Of a stretch of DNA of 52,508 nucleotides, positions 17,761 through 26,667 are shown in pieces. The position numbers and the translations under genes were made by a program. Under the pieces are notes generated by a model. The model made no database searches. It was not told the origin of the DNA and was given only the letters and a program-made list of their open reading frames with translations. The DNA is taken from assembly GCF_937127095.1 (NCBI RefSeq), contig NZ_CAKZLP010000022.1, forward strand, positions 1 through 52,508, in the 5' to 3' direction. The stretch's first letter is position 1. Every line of letters starts with the position of its first letter. The DNA is from an uncultured Amphritea sp. (lineage in GTDB: Bacteria > Pseudomonadota > Gammaproteobacteria > Pseudomonadales > Balneatricaceae).

Positions 17761-18402
17761 ATGAAACGTGTATTACTAGCCTGTGTTCTGGCTTTGCCTC
17801 TGTTAAGTGGCTGTCAGAGTGCCTATTATTCGGCGATGGAAAAGGTCGGAATCCATAAACGGGATATTCTGGTAGACCGGGTTGAAGATACCCGTGCTGC
17901 TCAGGACGATGCTCAGGAGGAGTTTGTTTCAGCGCTTGACCAGTTTCGTAAAGTGGTGAACTTTGATGGCGGCGAGCTGGAGTCGGTCTATAACGATATG
18001 CAGTCCGCCTATGATGATAGTGAAGCGGCGGCCAAATCGGTCAGTGACAATATTCGCAAGGTTGAAGATGTTGCCGAAGCGCTGTTTGATGAATGGCAAG
18101 AGGAACTGGGTCAGTACACCAATACTAAGCTGCGCAGCCAGAGCGCCCAGGCCCTGAAAGAGACAAAATCCCGTTATAATGCTCTACATACCAGCCTGAA
18201 AAAGGCGGAAGCAAAAATGCAGCCGGTGCTGTCGGCGCTGAAAGACAACACTCTGTTCCTCAAACATAACCTCAATGCACGGGCGATCGGTTCTTTGAAA
18301 GGGGAGTTTGGTGGCATTAAGCGGGATATCGACCGCTTGCTGGCAGAGATGCAGCGCTCGATCCAGGCGTCGGATCAGTTTATTAAAGAGATGAAGCAAT
18401 AA
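17761..18402 (+). CDS. DUF2959 lipoprotein
   Basis: This 213-residue protein has a lipoprotein signal peptide ending in LLSGC (Cys about 18), followed by a long helical, coiled-coil-like body: HKRDILVDRVEDTRAAQDDAQEEFVSALDQFRKVVNF is the signature of the DUF2959 family. The family has no established function; the fold looks like a periplasmic helical bundle attached to a membrane by lipid. AAGGA precedes the ATG. It is downstream of the kinase gene and converges with the minus-strand lipoprotein gene at 18408. Confidence 0.88.
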   Translation: MKRVLLACVLALPLLSGCQSAYYSAMEKVGIHKRDILVDRVEDTRAAQDDAQEEFVSALDQFRKVVNFDGGELESVYNDMQSAYDDSEAAAKSVSDNIRKVEDVAEALFDEWQEELGQYTNTKLRSQSAQALKETKSRYNALHTSLKKAEAKMQPVLSALKDNTLFLKHNLNARAIGSLKGEFGGIKRDIDRLLAEMQRSIQASDQFIKEMKQ

Positions 18403-18407
18403 GCCCG

Positions 18408-19109
18408 TCAGATGGGCAGGAAGGTCATTGATGCAGCGCTCTGGACTACCCGGGTGATGTTACGGTTGGTGGTGTCTGCGATTAGCAGCGCCATCATATC
18501 CTGCAGGCTGATCAGCTTACCAAACAGCCGCTCATAACTGAGGTTGCGGATGCCATTCTCTGAGATGCCATTGCTGAGTATATAACGCTCGCCGGTGTGA
18601 TCTTGACGGTTATTCAGTTGCCATGAGACGGTTTCCAGGTTGCGCGCGCTGTTATACAGCTTCTGTTGATCAATCTCGTCGAGAATAAAAAATTCATCCT
18701 GATAGTTATAGGCGGAGTAGAGCATACTGCTGATGCCCGCCATCAGCGCAAACACCCGGTCTCCCTGATACTCTTCACTGAAACTGAGGGTGATGGCGGC
18801 AGTGCCTTTGAGGCCATTGAGCTCGGTAAACCCCTGGATGCGCTGATTACTGAAAATCTGCGCGATGCGTTTTTTTACCGTAGTGCCGGGCGGTGCTTTG
18901 GCCAGTTCACGGGGGTTGCGCTTATACAATTTGATGGTCAGTTCACGGGACAGTTTACGGACCTCTTTGATATGCATATCCGTGACGCTGTCGATATCAC
19001 TTTTCGCCAGATTACTGAGTTTGAAATTGCTGGCAGAGTTGGTGGCGCAGCCGGTTGATAACATCAGCATGCAGAGCAGACCGATCTGCAGCAGTATTGT
19101 AGGCCTCAC
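18408..19109 (-). CDS. Lipoprotein in the letAB-type operon
   Basis: A 233-residue predicted lipoprotein with signal peptide and lipobox LSTGC (Cys about 22). The mature part is mixed alpha/beta with no motif I recognise. Its ATG overlaps the stop of letB by 4 bp, so it belongs to that operon. By position it resembles PqiC, the lipoprotein of the related pqiABC system, but the sequence does not look like PqiC (DUF330), so a functional equivalence is only a guess. Confidence 0.75.
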   Translation of the reverse strand: MRPTILLQIGLLCMLMLSTGCATNSASNFKLSNLAKSDIDSVTDMHIKEVRKLSRELTIKLYKRNPRELAKAPPGTTVKKRIAQIFSNQRIQGFTELNGLKGTAAITLSFSEEYQGDRVFALMAGISSMLYSAYNYQDEFFILDEIDQQKLYNSARNLETVSWQLNNRQDHTGERYILSNGISENGIRNLSYERLFGKLISLQDMMALLIADTTNRNITRVVQSAASMTFLPI

Positions 19110-21748
19110 TTGTCGGGCTCCTGCTCATAGAGCTCAAACTGATAACCTGAGCTGACCGGCTCACTGTTGGTATTGCGTGTGCTGAAGGCGATGCCGCCCT
19201 GAACAAAACTTTCCAGATTGGTGGTTTCCACTTTTAGTCCTTTAAATAGTCCAAATTCGGCATCAATGCCGCCGATATTCCAGAATCGGCTGGTTTCGTT
19301 AATCAACTTACTATAGCGCTCTTTAATATTCACAAAGAGTTTTATTTTTAGATTGTCATCACTCAGCTCATAGCCCGAGACATAACCGACCGGCATACCC
19401 CGGAAGTAGATATTACTGTTGATGTCGATGGCACCGAGTTGTTGGGTCTGCAGCACAATGTTAAGACCCGGCAGACTGCGTTCTGCGGGACTTTCGGGCA
19501 GCCCGGTAAAACTGAGTTGCTGTGCTCCATTGCCTGGCAGTGCTTCGATATGGTTGCCCGCGATCAAGGTTTCTGGGTAATCCACGCCGGACAGGCTGAT
19601 CCGGGGTGCGGCGATCCAGAAGCGTGAGCCATTGTGGGCTAGTAGGCGGCCTTCCTCGGTCAGGGCGATCCGGGTTTCCGCGCTGCCCATACTGTCCAGC
19701 AGCCGGACCTGTTCCACTCTGCCCATCACCAGCCCTTTAAAATAGACATTCGCTCCGACGGTGATGTTCGGTCCGGGCGGGAAGGTGACGCTGATATCCG
19801 GCCCCATCTGTAATGCTTTAGTGCGTTTGTTGTAGAGTTTAAACAGTTGGCGGGAGGTGGCAGCTTTGCCGTTATCGCTAAGGTTGGCGAAGGCGATGCC
19901 TCCCCGTAAGAGCGTTTGCAACGATTCGGTGTGAATGTTGACACCACTGCGATTGAGACTGGCATCGACGCCACTGGCATTCCAGAAGCGGCTCTGATCG
20001 GTAACCAGGTGGCGGTAGGGCTTATCGATCAACAGGTGGATAATGACACTGTCATCCTCTGACAGCGCATAGTGGCTGACGGTGCCGACCGACAGCTGTT
20101 TATACAGCACTGGCGCGCCGCTGCTGATTGATCCCAACTCTTCCGCTTTCAGTCGCACAGCCAGTTTATCGGCGTTTTCCTGGTACAGCAGTCGCCCCTG
20201 CTTGCTGGCATTATCAAAGTTCCGGAACAGGTGGAAGCTATGCTCCTGCGCGACGGTTTTCTGATCCCGGGTATCGGGGGTGAAGAAGGCGATACCGCCG
20301 TTGAGGATATTGCTGAGAGAACCGCTTTCCAGCTCAACGCCATCGACACCGGCTTTCACTTTGATGCCACTCTCTTCCCAGAAGCGACTGTTGTGTTTGA
20401 CCAGATCGGCGTACTGCTCCTGAATGGTGGCATAGATCTGTACGCCGCTGCCGTCAGCACTGAGTTCATAGCCGTTTACCTCACCTACCGGAATCTGCCG
20501 GTACATCACCGGCGAACCAAAGTCGAGAGACCCCAGTCGGTCGCTCTCAAGGCGGATATTGAGGCCCGAGATTTCCGGCCGGTGAGCGGGCGGGGTAGAC
20601 AGCGCGGTGAAGTTAAACATCGCCTCCCCGGTGCCCGGTTGCAGCACGATGGCAGACCCCTGAATCAGATCGCCTATGTTCTGTAGCCGGTTCAGGGACA
20701 GCTTCGGTTTGGGTAACCAGAAATGGCTGCCTGAGCGCAGCAGAGGACGGGCGCGGGGATCGATCAGTAAGCGGGCATTGAGGGTTGTCAGATCTTCGCT
20801 CAGCTGCAGACTCTGGACCCGGCCGATCTGAATCCCTTCACTGATAACCCGGGTTCCCTCATGCACACTGGTGCGGGCGGGGAATTTAACATTAACGACA
20901 ATGCCGTCTTCAGCGGCTTCAAAGTCCGCAAACAGATGGAACTGATGGCCCGGGCTTAAAACACTCTCATCATCGGGCGGTGTATAGAAACTGATGCCGC
21001 CAGCGATGATCGCGGCCAGCGAGCCAAAGCGCAGATCGACCCGTGACAGGTTGGCTTTCAGACTGATACCACTGGCGTTCCAGAAACGGGTGCTGTCGGT
21101 GACCAGGTGACTATAGGAAGGCTCGATAAACAGCTCAATGCGGATCTGTTCACTGCTGTCGGTCAGCCCGAAATTGATAACCTCGCCCACCTCTATCTGA
21201 CGATAATAAACCTTGGCGCCGCGCTGTATCGATTGTGCTGAATCGGCTAACAGAGAAAGGTAGAGTCCCTGACGGTCTTTTAGCGGCGGTGGAGGTTCAT
21301 TATCGGCGACGAAACTGTAACGTTCATTGCCTTTGCCTGGCTGCAACTCTATGTAGTACCCCGAGAGCAGGGTATCCAGCCCTTTTACCCCGCTGAGCGA
21401 TATCTGTGGCTTGACCAGCCAGAAACGGGTGCCATCGGCTAGAATCTCGGCCGCCTCTTTCTCCATTTCGATCACGGCGGTGACGCTTTTGAGGTCTTCA
21501 TTGAGTTTCAGCGTTTTGATCTTTCCGGTGGGTAGTCCCCGATACATCACCCGGGTAACACCGGCTTCCAGGCCTTCTGCGGTTTCAAACTGCACCTCAA
21601 TCATAATGCCCGCATCCTGGTAGCTTTTAATTACCAGCCAGCCGGCAATAATCGCCGCCAGAAAGGGTAACAGCCAGACTACCGACGGTCCGCGATGGCG
21701 TTTAACCAGCGGTGTTGCAGGGGCATTATCAGTTTGAGGGGTACTCAT
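19106..21748 (-). CDS. letB: LetB (YebT)-like protein with seven MCE domains
   Basis: LetB forms a periplasmic tube of stacked hexameric rings that moves lipids between the two membranes. The 880-residue product has one N-terminal helix (about residues 24-44) and seven MCE repeats. They are recognisable by segments such as GVTRVMYRGLPTGKI, GAKVYYRQIEVGEV, GTRVISEGIQIGRV, GSPVMYRQIPVGEV, GAPVLYKQLSVGTV, GANVYFKGLVMGRV and NSNIYFRGMPVGYV. Seven domains and this length match E. coli LetB (877), not PqiB (three domains). It follows the LetA-like gene with a 4-bp overlap. Confidence 0.93.
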   Translation of the reverse strand: MSTPQTDNAPATPLVKRHRGPSVVWLLPFLAAIIAGWLVIKSYQDAGIMIEVQFETAEGLEAGVTRVMYRGLPTGKIKTLKLNEDLKSVTAVIEMEKEAAEILADGTRFWLVKPQISLSGVKGLDTLLSGYYIELQPGKGNERYSFVADNEPPPPLKDRQGLYLSLLADSAQSIQRGAKVYYRQIEVGEVINFGLTDSSEQIRIELFIEPSYSHLVTDSTRFWNASGISLKANLSRVDLRFGSLAAIIAGGISFYTPPDDESVLSPGHQFHLFADFEAAEDGIVVNVKFPARTSVHEGTRVISEGIQIGRVQSLQLSEDLTTLNARLLIDPRARPLLRSGSHFWLPKPKLSLNRLQNIGDLIQGSAIVLQPGTGEAMFNFTALSTPPAHRPEISGLNIRLESDRLGSLDFGSPVMYRQIPVGEVNGYELSADGSGVQIYATIQEQYADLVKHNSRFWEESGIKVKAGVDGVELESGSLSNILNGGIAFFTPDTRDQKTVAQEHSFHLFRNFDNASKQGRLLYQENADKLAVRLKAEELGSISSGAPVLYKQLSVGTVSHYALSEDDSVIIHLLIDKPYRHLVTDQSRFWNASGVDASLNRSGVNIHTESLQTLLRGGIAFANLSDNGKAATSRQLFKLYNKRTKALQMGPDISVTFPPGPNITVGANVYFKGLVMGRVEQVRLLDSMGSAETRIALTEEGRLLAHNGSRFWIAAPRISLSGVDYPETLIAGNHIEALPGNGAQQLSFTGLPESPAERSLPGLNIVLQTQQLGAIDINSNIYFRGMPVGYVSGYELSDDNLKIKLFVNIKERYSKLINETSRFWNIGGIDAEFGLFKGLKVETTNLESFVQGGIAFSTRNTNSEPVSSGYQFELYEQEPDK

Positions 21749-22416
21749 CGTTCATCCTTTTGATCAGTATTCTCGGGTGGCAGATCCGCTTCCGGCATGC
21801 CGTTATCCCAAATCAGGCGTGTGTCGAAGGCGATAGCGGAAAACATGGTCAGTAACACCACTATCGCAAAGGCGGTTGCGCCACTGTTGCCTTCAATATG
21901 GGCAATATTACCCAGTTGTACCAGTGCTACCAATATCCCGATTACAAAAATATCCAGCATCGACCAGCGACCAATCCACTCCACTACCCGAAACATCATG
22001 GTTTTCTGGCGTAGATTGGTCTGCAGGCGAAACTGCACGGTGCAGAGCAAAATTGTTAAAGCGATGATTTTCAATACGGGTACGACGATACTGGCGATTA
22101 ATACCACCAGACCGATCATCAGCATATCCTGTTCCAGCAGGTGGAGTATACCGCCAAGAATGGTGCTGGGTTCTCCCTGGCCAAACGACTTGAACGTCAT
22201 AATCGGTAGCAGATTTGCCGGCAGAAACAACAGTATTCCTGCCAGCAGGCTAGCCCAGCTGAGGTTCATCGAATTGGGTATGCGGCTGTGCAGACGGGCA
22301 CCGCAACGGTCACAGTGTTGCCCCTCCTGACTGATGCGGTGTAGCTTTTCACAATCGATACACAGAAGATAGCCGCTATTGCGGGCGGTGCGTCGGGGTG
22401 AAGGGTGATCAGTCAT
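21745..22416 (-). CDS. LetA/PqiA-like membrane protein, second half
   Basis: This is a 223-residue PqiA-family protein: a zinc-ribbon-like start (CIDCEKLH, then CDRCGARL) and four membrane helices (LLAGILLFLPANLLPIMTF and onward). In E. coli, LetA/YebS and PqiA carry two such modules in one chain; here each module is a separate gene. I chose ATG 22416 (MTDHPSPRRTARN) because the upstream open frame only covers the end of the first-half gene. The start overlaps that gene's stop by 8 bp, so it is a coupled pair rather than a recent frameshift: both halves have a start, and both are complete modules. Confidence 0.85.
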   Translation of the reverse strand: MTDHPSPRRTARNSGYLLCIDCEKLHRISQEGQHCDRCGARLHSRIPNSMNLSWASLLAGILLFLPANLLPIMTFKSFGQGEPSTILGGILHLLEQDMLMIGLVVLIASIVVPVLKIIALTILLCTVQFRLQTNLRQKTMMFRVVEWIGRWSMLDIFVIGILVALVQLGNIAHIEGNSGATAFAIVVLLTMFSAIAFDTRLIWDNGMPEADLPPENTDQKDER

Positions 22417-23059
22417 CAGCGTATCTCTGTTTGCGGTGCAGGTCGATCTCATGCCAGATCTGATGCGGATTGAAAAAAATACTGCTGAGCGTGATGACCA
22501 CAATCAGCGCGCCGAGACTGTAAAGTCCCAGGCCGATATCCAGGTCAGCGATATCTTTCAGTTTGATAATCGAAATCAGCACGCCGAGCAGAAAGATCTC
22601 CAGCATCCCCCAGCCGCGCAGGTGCTGATAGCTGAGCATCGCCTGTCTGAGCAAACGTCCCTCCCAGCGGTAGTGCAGAGTGGAGCTGATATAGAACAGC
22701 GCAATTAACTGGAACAGCGGCACCACGACCGCGAATAGAAGAATCAGCAGGGCAACCAGCGCCAGCCCGCCTTCGTAAAGCGACATGGCGCTCTGAAGGA
22801 TAATCTCGCTCTGACTCTGGCCAAAAACCCGTAAGCTGAGAATGGGAAAAATATTCGCCGGGATAAACAGAATCAGCCCCGCGACCGACAGTGCCAGTAA
22901 GCGTTCAATGCTGTTGGGGGTGGTGTAATATAAACGGGCATGGCAGCGAGGACAGATAACATCCTCGCCAGGCTGGTTTGCTACCTGTTCAATCAGCAGA
23001 TCACATTCGTGACAAGCGGTCAAATGTTCAGGTGTGCCATGCATTGCGATATTAACCAT
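22409..23059 (-). CDS. LetA/PqiA-like membrane protein, first half
   Basis: This 216-residue protein carries the first PqiA module: CHECDLLIEQ and CPRCHARLYY form a CxxC...CxxC zinc-ribbon motif, followed by four membrane helices (LLALSVAGLILFIPANIFPILSLRVFGQ and onward). It is the first gene of the operon LetA1-LetA2-LetB-lipoprotein, all on the minus strand with overlaps. LetA-type proteins are the inner-membrane partners that feed lipids into the LetB tube. An in-frame ATG at 23044 is an alternative start. The gene is back to back with the fructosamine kinase gene. Confidence 0.85.
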   Translation of the reverse strand: MVNIAMHGTPEHLTACHECDLLIEQVANQPGEDVICPRCHARLYYTTPNSIERLLALSVAGLILFIPANIFPILSLRVFGQSQSEIILQSAMSLYEGGLALVALLILLFAVVVPLFQLIALFYISSTLHYRWEGRLLRQAMLSYQHLRGWGMLEIFLLGVLISIIKLKDIADLDIGLGLYSLGALIVVITLSSIFFNPHQIWHEIDLHRKQRYADD

Positions 23060-23081
23060 TGCTGAAAACAGAACTCAGAGT

Positions 23082-23975
23082 ATGCCAGATTTGTTACCTC
23101 AACCCATAGCCAAATGGATAGAACAGCAATCTTTGCAGCTTATCAGGGTGACACCGCTGAGTGGCGGCTGTGTGGCACAGATCAGTAAGCTCAGCCTGAA
23201 AAATAGGCAGGGTAACCGCGTTGAATTGGTTCTGAAGCAGGTGCCGGGCGGGACTGATGAGCAAGCCGCCGCAGAGGCTGGGGGGTTGAAAACGCTCGGT
23301 TATCAGACACTTGAGAGCCAAACCCTCAGGGTGCCCGAGGTGGTGCTGCAGTCGGGTAATTATTTGTTGATGGAGTATCTATCCCCTGCGCCCCCAACCG
23401 CAGATTTTGACCGGCAGCTTGGCATGGGGCTGGCTTTGCAACATCAGTGCGCTGATCCCGCGGGACGCGGCTTTGGGTTTCAACGCGATACGTTCTGTGG
23501 TGGCTCGCGGCAGGTGAACCGCTGGCAGGCGGATGGCTACCGTTTTTATGCGCGACAACGCTATCAGTCGCTGGGCGAGCGTTGTTTGGCGCTCAAGCTG
23601 ATCTCCCATGCGCTGTTTGATCAGCTGTTATGGCTGTGTGACCGGTTGCCTGATCGGGTTCCCGTTCAGCCAGCGGTGCTGCTGCACGGTGATCTCTGGT
23701 CGGGTAATGTTATCTGTGGCCCCCATGGGGAACCGGTATTGATTGATCCGGCGGTCTATTATGGCTGGGCAGAAGCGGAGCTGGCGATGACACAGATGTT
23801 TGGCGGATTTAATCAGCGCTTTTATCAGGTGTATGAAGCTCATAGCGATATTCTTCCGGATTGGAGAGACCGGGCTGATCTGTATAATCTGTATCACTAT
23901 CTGAACCATCTGCTGCTGTTCGGGGGTGCGTATCTCCGTGATGTTGAACGCATTGTGAAGTATTATAGCGGCTGA
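23082..23975 (+). CDS. Fructosamine kinase family protein
   Basis: This is a 297-residue aminoglycoside-phosphotransferase-like kinase. Seen motifs are TPLSGGCVAQISKL (nucleotide loop), LLMEYL, the catalytic VLLHGDLWSGNVI (Asp), VLIDPAVYYGWAEAELAM (metal-binding Asp), all of the fructosamine/ketoamine 3-kinase family. These kinases phosphorylate sugar adducts on proteins so that they break down (protein deglycation). I chose ATG 23082 (MPDLLPQPIAKW); the frame is open from 23034, but that would overlap the divergent LetA-like start. Confidence 0.88.
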   Translation: MPDLLPQPIAKWIEQQSLQLIRVTPLSGGCVAQISKLSLKNRQGNRVELVLKQVPGGTDEQAAAEAGGLKTLGYQTLESQTLRVPEVVLQSGNYLLMEYLSPAPPTADFDRQLGMGLALQHQCADPAGRGFGFQRDTFCGGSRQVNRWQADGYRFYARQRYQSLGERCLALKLISHALFDQLLWLCDRLPDRVPVQPAVLLHGDLWSGNVICGPHGEPVLIDPAVYYGWAEAELAMTQMFGGFNQRFYQVYEAHSDILPDWRDRADLYNLYHYLNHLLLFGGAYLRDVERIVKYYSG

Positions 23976-24054
23976 ATAATCTGTTTCGGCATGAGCGAAA
24001 TCGGTGCTGCATAATGGATTCTAAAATCACAGCGTTTTAATTTTCAGGTTATCT

Positions 24055-24708
24055 ATGAGTCAATCCGATCAGGGTGATTTTAAAGCCCTGCGCCGAGAGT
24101 ATGAGGCGCACCCTCTTAACCGATCCGATCTGGCGGCTGATCCGGTGCAGCAGTTTGCTGACTGGATGCATACGGCCACCGAATACCGTCCCGATGATGC
24201 CACCTCGATGACACTGGCTACCGCCAGTGCTTCGGGTATGCCCTCGGCACGGATTGTCCTGCTGAAGCATTTTGGCGCTGAAGGCTTTGCCTGGTATACC
24301 GACTATCGCAGTCACAAAGGTCAGGAGCTGGCGGATAACCCTCAGGCCGCGCTGATGTTTTACTGGTATGGGCTGGAGCGGCAGGTGCGGATCCAGGGGC
24401 GGGTAGAGAAACTCTCCGCTGCAGAGGGACGCAAATATTTTAACGAACGCCCGGTTGGCAGCCGCATCAGTGCTGCTATCTCGCATCAGAGTTCAGTGGT
24501 CGACAGCCGCGAAACGCTGGAACAGGCGGTGGCTGAGCTACAGCAACAGCATCCTGAAGGGGATATTCCCTATCCTGAGTTCTGGGGCGGATATCGCCTG
24601 ATTCCCAGTCATTTCGAATTCTGGCAGGGGCGGGCAAGTCGTCTACATGACCGCTTCAGCTATACGCTGGTGGAGGGTCAGTGGCAGATCGACCGACTCT
24701 CACCCTGA
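24055..24708 (+). CDS. pdxH: Pyridoxamine 5'-phosphate oxidase PdxH
   Basis: PdxH uses FMN and oxygen to convert pyridoxamine- or pyridoxine-phosphate to PLP. The 217-residue product has the family markers AMTLATAS-like SMTLATASASGMPSARIVLLKHF, FAWYTDYRSHKGQELADNP, LMFYWYGLERQVRIQGRVEKL, and the C-terminal FEFWQGRASRLHDRFSY with RLSP at the very end. Length fits the family. It is probably transcribed with the esterase gene 20 bp downstream. Confidence 0.95.
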   Translation: MSQSDQGDFKALRREYEAHPLNRSDLAADPVQQFADWMHTATEYRPDDATSMTLATASASGMPSARIVLLKHFGAEGFAWYTDYRSHKGQELADNPQAALMFYWYGLERQVRIQGRVEKLSAAEGRKYFNERPVGSRISAAISHQSSVVDSRETLEQAVAELQQQHPEGDIPYPEFWGGYRLIPSHFEFWQGRASRLHDRFSYTLVEGQWQIDRLSP

Positions 24709-24728
24709 ACACTGACGGAGCTTAAAAG

Positions 24729-25412
24729 ATGACAGAACAACGATTGCCCTGTGTCGAAGTCGAACCGGTGCAGCCCGCGGTTGCCAGTGTGATCTGGCTG
24801 CATGGGCTGGGGGCTGATGGGCATGATTTCGAGCCCGTGGTACCGGCCCTTAATCTGCCGGATACACTGCCGGTCAGGTTCGTATTCCCGAATGCTCCCG
24901 TGCAACCGGTAACGGTGAACGGGGGCTGGGAGATGCCTGCCTGGTATGACATTCTGGAAATGAAGCTGGAACGCAAAATTGATGTGGATGGCTTGCTGCG
25001 TTCAGTCAGTCAGATTAATGCGCTGATTGAGCATGAAATAGCCCGGGGAATTCCCTCAGAAAAGATCGTGCTGGCCGGTTTCTCTCAGGGCGGCGCAGTG
25101 GCTTACCATACTGCACTATGCTGTCCCAAACCGCTGGCGGGTCTGCTGACCCTGTCAACCTATGTGGCCACTGCTGAACTGATTAAACAGCACCGCACTG
25201 ATGCCAACCGGTCAATACCGGTTGCTATCCATCATGGCAGTGAAGATGATGTGGTGCCGATGATCCTGGGTGTCCAGGCATGTGAACTGCTACAACAGCA
25301 AGGGTATCAGCCTGAATGGCATTGCTGGCCGGTAGATCACGGCCTCTGTCTGCCAGAGGTTGAAGCGATTGGCAGCTGGCTGACAACAATATTAACCATG
25401 GAAACGAACTAA
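24729..25412 (+). CDS. Carboxylesterase / phospholipase-type alpha/beta hydrolase
   Basis: This is a 227-residue hydrolase of the acyl-protein thioesterase/carboxylesterase group. It has IWLHGLGADGHDFEPVV, RFVFPNAPVQPVTVNGG and MPAWYDI, then the nucleophile in AGFSQGGAVAYH (Ser about 119), the acid in HHGSEDDVVP and the His in WPVDHGLCLPE. Substrates are short-chain esters in studied relatives; the natural one is unknown. A second, more distant family member lies at 44719-45363. The stop directly abuts the ATG of the FKBP gene. Confidence 0.9.
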   Translation: MTEQRLPCVEVEPVQPAVASVIWLHGLGADGHDFEPVVPALNLPDTLPVRFVFPNAPVQPVTVNGGWEMPAWYDILEMKLERKIDVDGLLRSVSQINALIEHEIARGIPSEKIVLAGFSQGGAVAYHTALCCPKPLAGLLTLSTYVATAELIKQHRTDANRSIPVAIHHGSEDDVVPMILGVQACELLQQQGYQPEWHCWPVDHGLCLPEVEAIGSWLTTILTMETN

Positions 25413-25883
25413 ATGAATATCAGTAATAACTGCTATGTAGAGATCCATTACACCCTCTTTAACGAAGACCAGGAGAAAGTGGACGGCTCCCGGGATGGCG
25501 AGCCGCTGCCCTATATCCATGGCCAGAAAAATATTATACCGGGTCTGGAACAAGCGCTGAACGGGCGTGTTGTGGGCGATACCTTTAGCGTTACCGTCCC
25601 ACCTGAGCAGGGCTATGGCGAGTATGACGAAGAAAAAGTCAGTATTATTGATGCTGAGTCGTTTGCCGGCTTTGATGAAATTGAAGTGGGCATGCTGTGC
25701 CAGTTAGATGATGAAGAAGGTGACGCGCAACTGGTGATGATCACTCATATTGATGAGGCTGAGGGTGAAGTCACGATCGATGCCAACCATCCGTTTGCGG
25801 GGCAAACTCTCAACTTTGAAGTCGAAGTAATCAGCGTACGTGAAGCGACCGAAGCGGAACTGCGTGACGGAATTATCGGCTGA
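25413..25883 (+). CDS. FKBP-type peptidyl-prolyl isomerase, SlyD-like
   Basis: A 156-residue SlyD-type isomerase with an FKBP domain interrupted by an insert-in-flap domain. Seen are EIHYTLFNEDQEKVDGSR, PLPYIHGQKNIIPGLEQALNGRVVGD, VTVPPEQGYGEYDE, and DANHPFAGQTLNFEVEVISVREAT. The His/Cys-rich metal-binding tail of E. coli SlyD is absent, so nickel handling is unlikely. It starts immediately after the stop of the esterase gene, so the three genes pdxH-esterase-FKBP may be one transcript. Confidence 0.9.
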   Translation: MNISNNCYVEIHYTLFNEDQEKVDGSRDGEPLPYIHGQKNIIPGLEQALNGRVVGDTFSVTVPPEQGYGEYDEEKVSIIDAESFAGFDEIEVGMLCQLDDEEGDAQLVMITHIDEAEGEVTIDANHPFAGQTLNFEVEVISVREATEAELRDGIIG

Positions 25884-25925
25884 TAGTGGCTGGACTGATG
25901 ACGTTATAAAAAAGGAGATTTAACC

Positions 25926-26117
25926 ATGCGATTGTTGTTAGCTCTGCTGCTTCCCTGGCTGCAGTTTTTTACCATCGGCAGGCCTTTTGCGGGCATTATC
26001 TGTCTGATACTTCAGTTGACTCTGGTAGGCTGGTTGCCCGCCGCGATCTGGTCAGTATACGCACTGAGTCAATATAATACCGACAAAAAGATAGATGCCG
26101 CCCTCGGCGGAAAATGA
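25926..26117 (+). CDS. Pmp3/YqaE-family small membrane protein
   Basis: This 63-residue protein has two hydrophobic helices and the UPF0057/Pmp3 pattern LLPWLQFFTIGRPFAGIICLILQLTLVGWLPAAIWSVYALSQY. Members are small inner-membrane peptides linked in yeast and plants to membrane potential; bacterial function is unclear. AAGGAG lies eight bases before the ATG. A strong hairpin follows at 26198. Confidence 0.85.
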   Translation: MRLLLALLLPWLQFFTIGRPFAGIICLILQLTLVGWLPAAIWSVYALSQYNTDKKIDAALGGK

Positions 26118-26197
26118 TTAACCGCTTCGCTAAAGAGCTTATTTTTAGAGCTCATCTTTAGAGCTGATTAAGCGCTTAATCAAGCTCCTCTTGCCCG

Positions 26198-26241
26198 GGC
26201 CGGTACCTCTTTATATCTCATTTTTATTGAGGTACCGGGCC
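26198..26241 (+). terminator. Large hairpin after the Pmp3-like gene
   Basis: CCGGTACCTC (26200-26209) pairs perfectly with GAGGTACCGG (26229-26238), with further G-C pairs outside. The loop is T-rich and there is no T-run after it, so it may be a terminator or a bidirectional structure. Confidence 0.5.
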
Positions 26242-26368
26242 GCGTGCAGTTCACCAGCTCCCCTTCCTCTGTGTTACTCATAATTGGCTGCTGACAGGTT
26301 GTATCCATCAGGGCCCACTGTTTCAGTAAACAGAGCGGCGTTTGCCGTCACCGGCGACTACAAATAGC

Positions 26369-26396
26369 GTTTCAGTGATTCAACAGTCACTGAAAC
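26369..26396 (-). terminator. Hairpin at the 3' end of the ParC-like gene
   Basis: GTTTCAGTGA and TCACTGAAAC form a perfect 10-bp stem with an 8-base loop, 14 bp after the stop of the minus-strand gene. The following bases on that strand (GCTATTTG) are only mildly T-rich. Confidence 0.5.
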
Positions 26397-26409
26397 AGCT
26401 TTCTTATGA

Positions 26410-26667
26410 TCAAACTTTTTCCTGCCATTCCATATCGCCAATCTGAACGTTTAACCATTCAAATCCGATTCGTTTAGCAACGGCGGCCGCGCCATCAAGA
26501 CTCTTAAATTCCCGCTCACTTCTTGAGCGTTGCAGATCAAGGGTGAGTACTTCGTTATGTTTTGTGATGAATTTCAGCCGCCAGCCACGGGCAATAGAGA
26601 CCGGTGCTGCCTGGCAGGAATCAAACACTCCCGCTTTAAATAGAAGCTTAATTTCTCTCTCTTGCAT
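26410..26667 (-). CDS. Small protein resembling plasmid ParC-type partition-associated proteins
   Basis: This 85-residue soluble protein has LLFKAGVFDSCQAAPVSIARGWRLKFITKHN and REFKSLDGAAAVAKRIGF. This pattern recalls the short proteins found beside plasmid replication or partition genes, but the resemblance is from memory and weak. I chose ATG 26667, eight bases after AAGG; a TTG two codons upstream is unlikely. No partition gene is nearby. The upstream DNA is unusually AT-rich and contains inverted repeats with TTTTGAT arms. Confidence 0.55.
   Translation of the reverse strand: MQEREIKLLFKAGVFDSCQAAPVSIARGWRLKFITKHNEVLTLDLQRSRSEREFKSLDGAAAVAKRIGFEWLNVQIGDMEWQEKV

Noticed and set aside
22409..22503. 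Frameshift in letA
   Set aside because: Both halves have their own start, and each is a complete zinc-ribbon and four-helix module; a natural split is more likely, although a sequencing error cannot be excluded.
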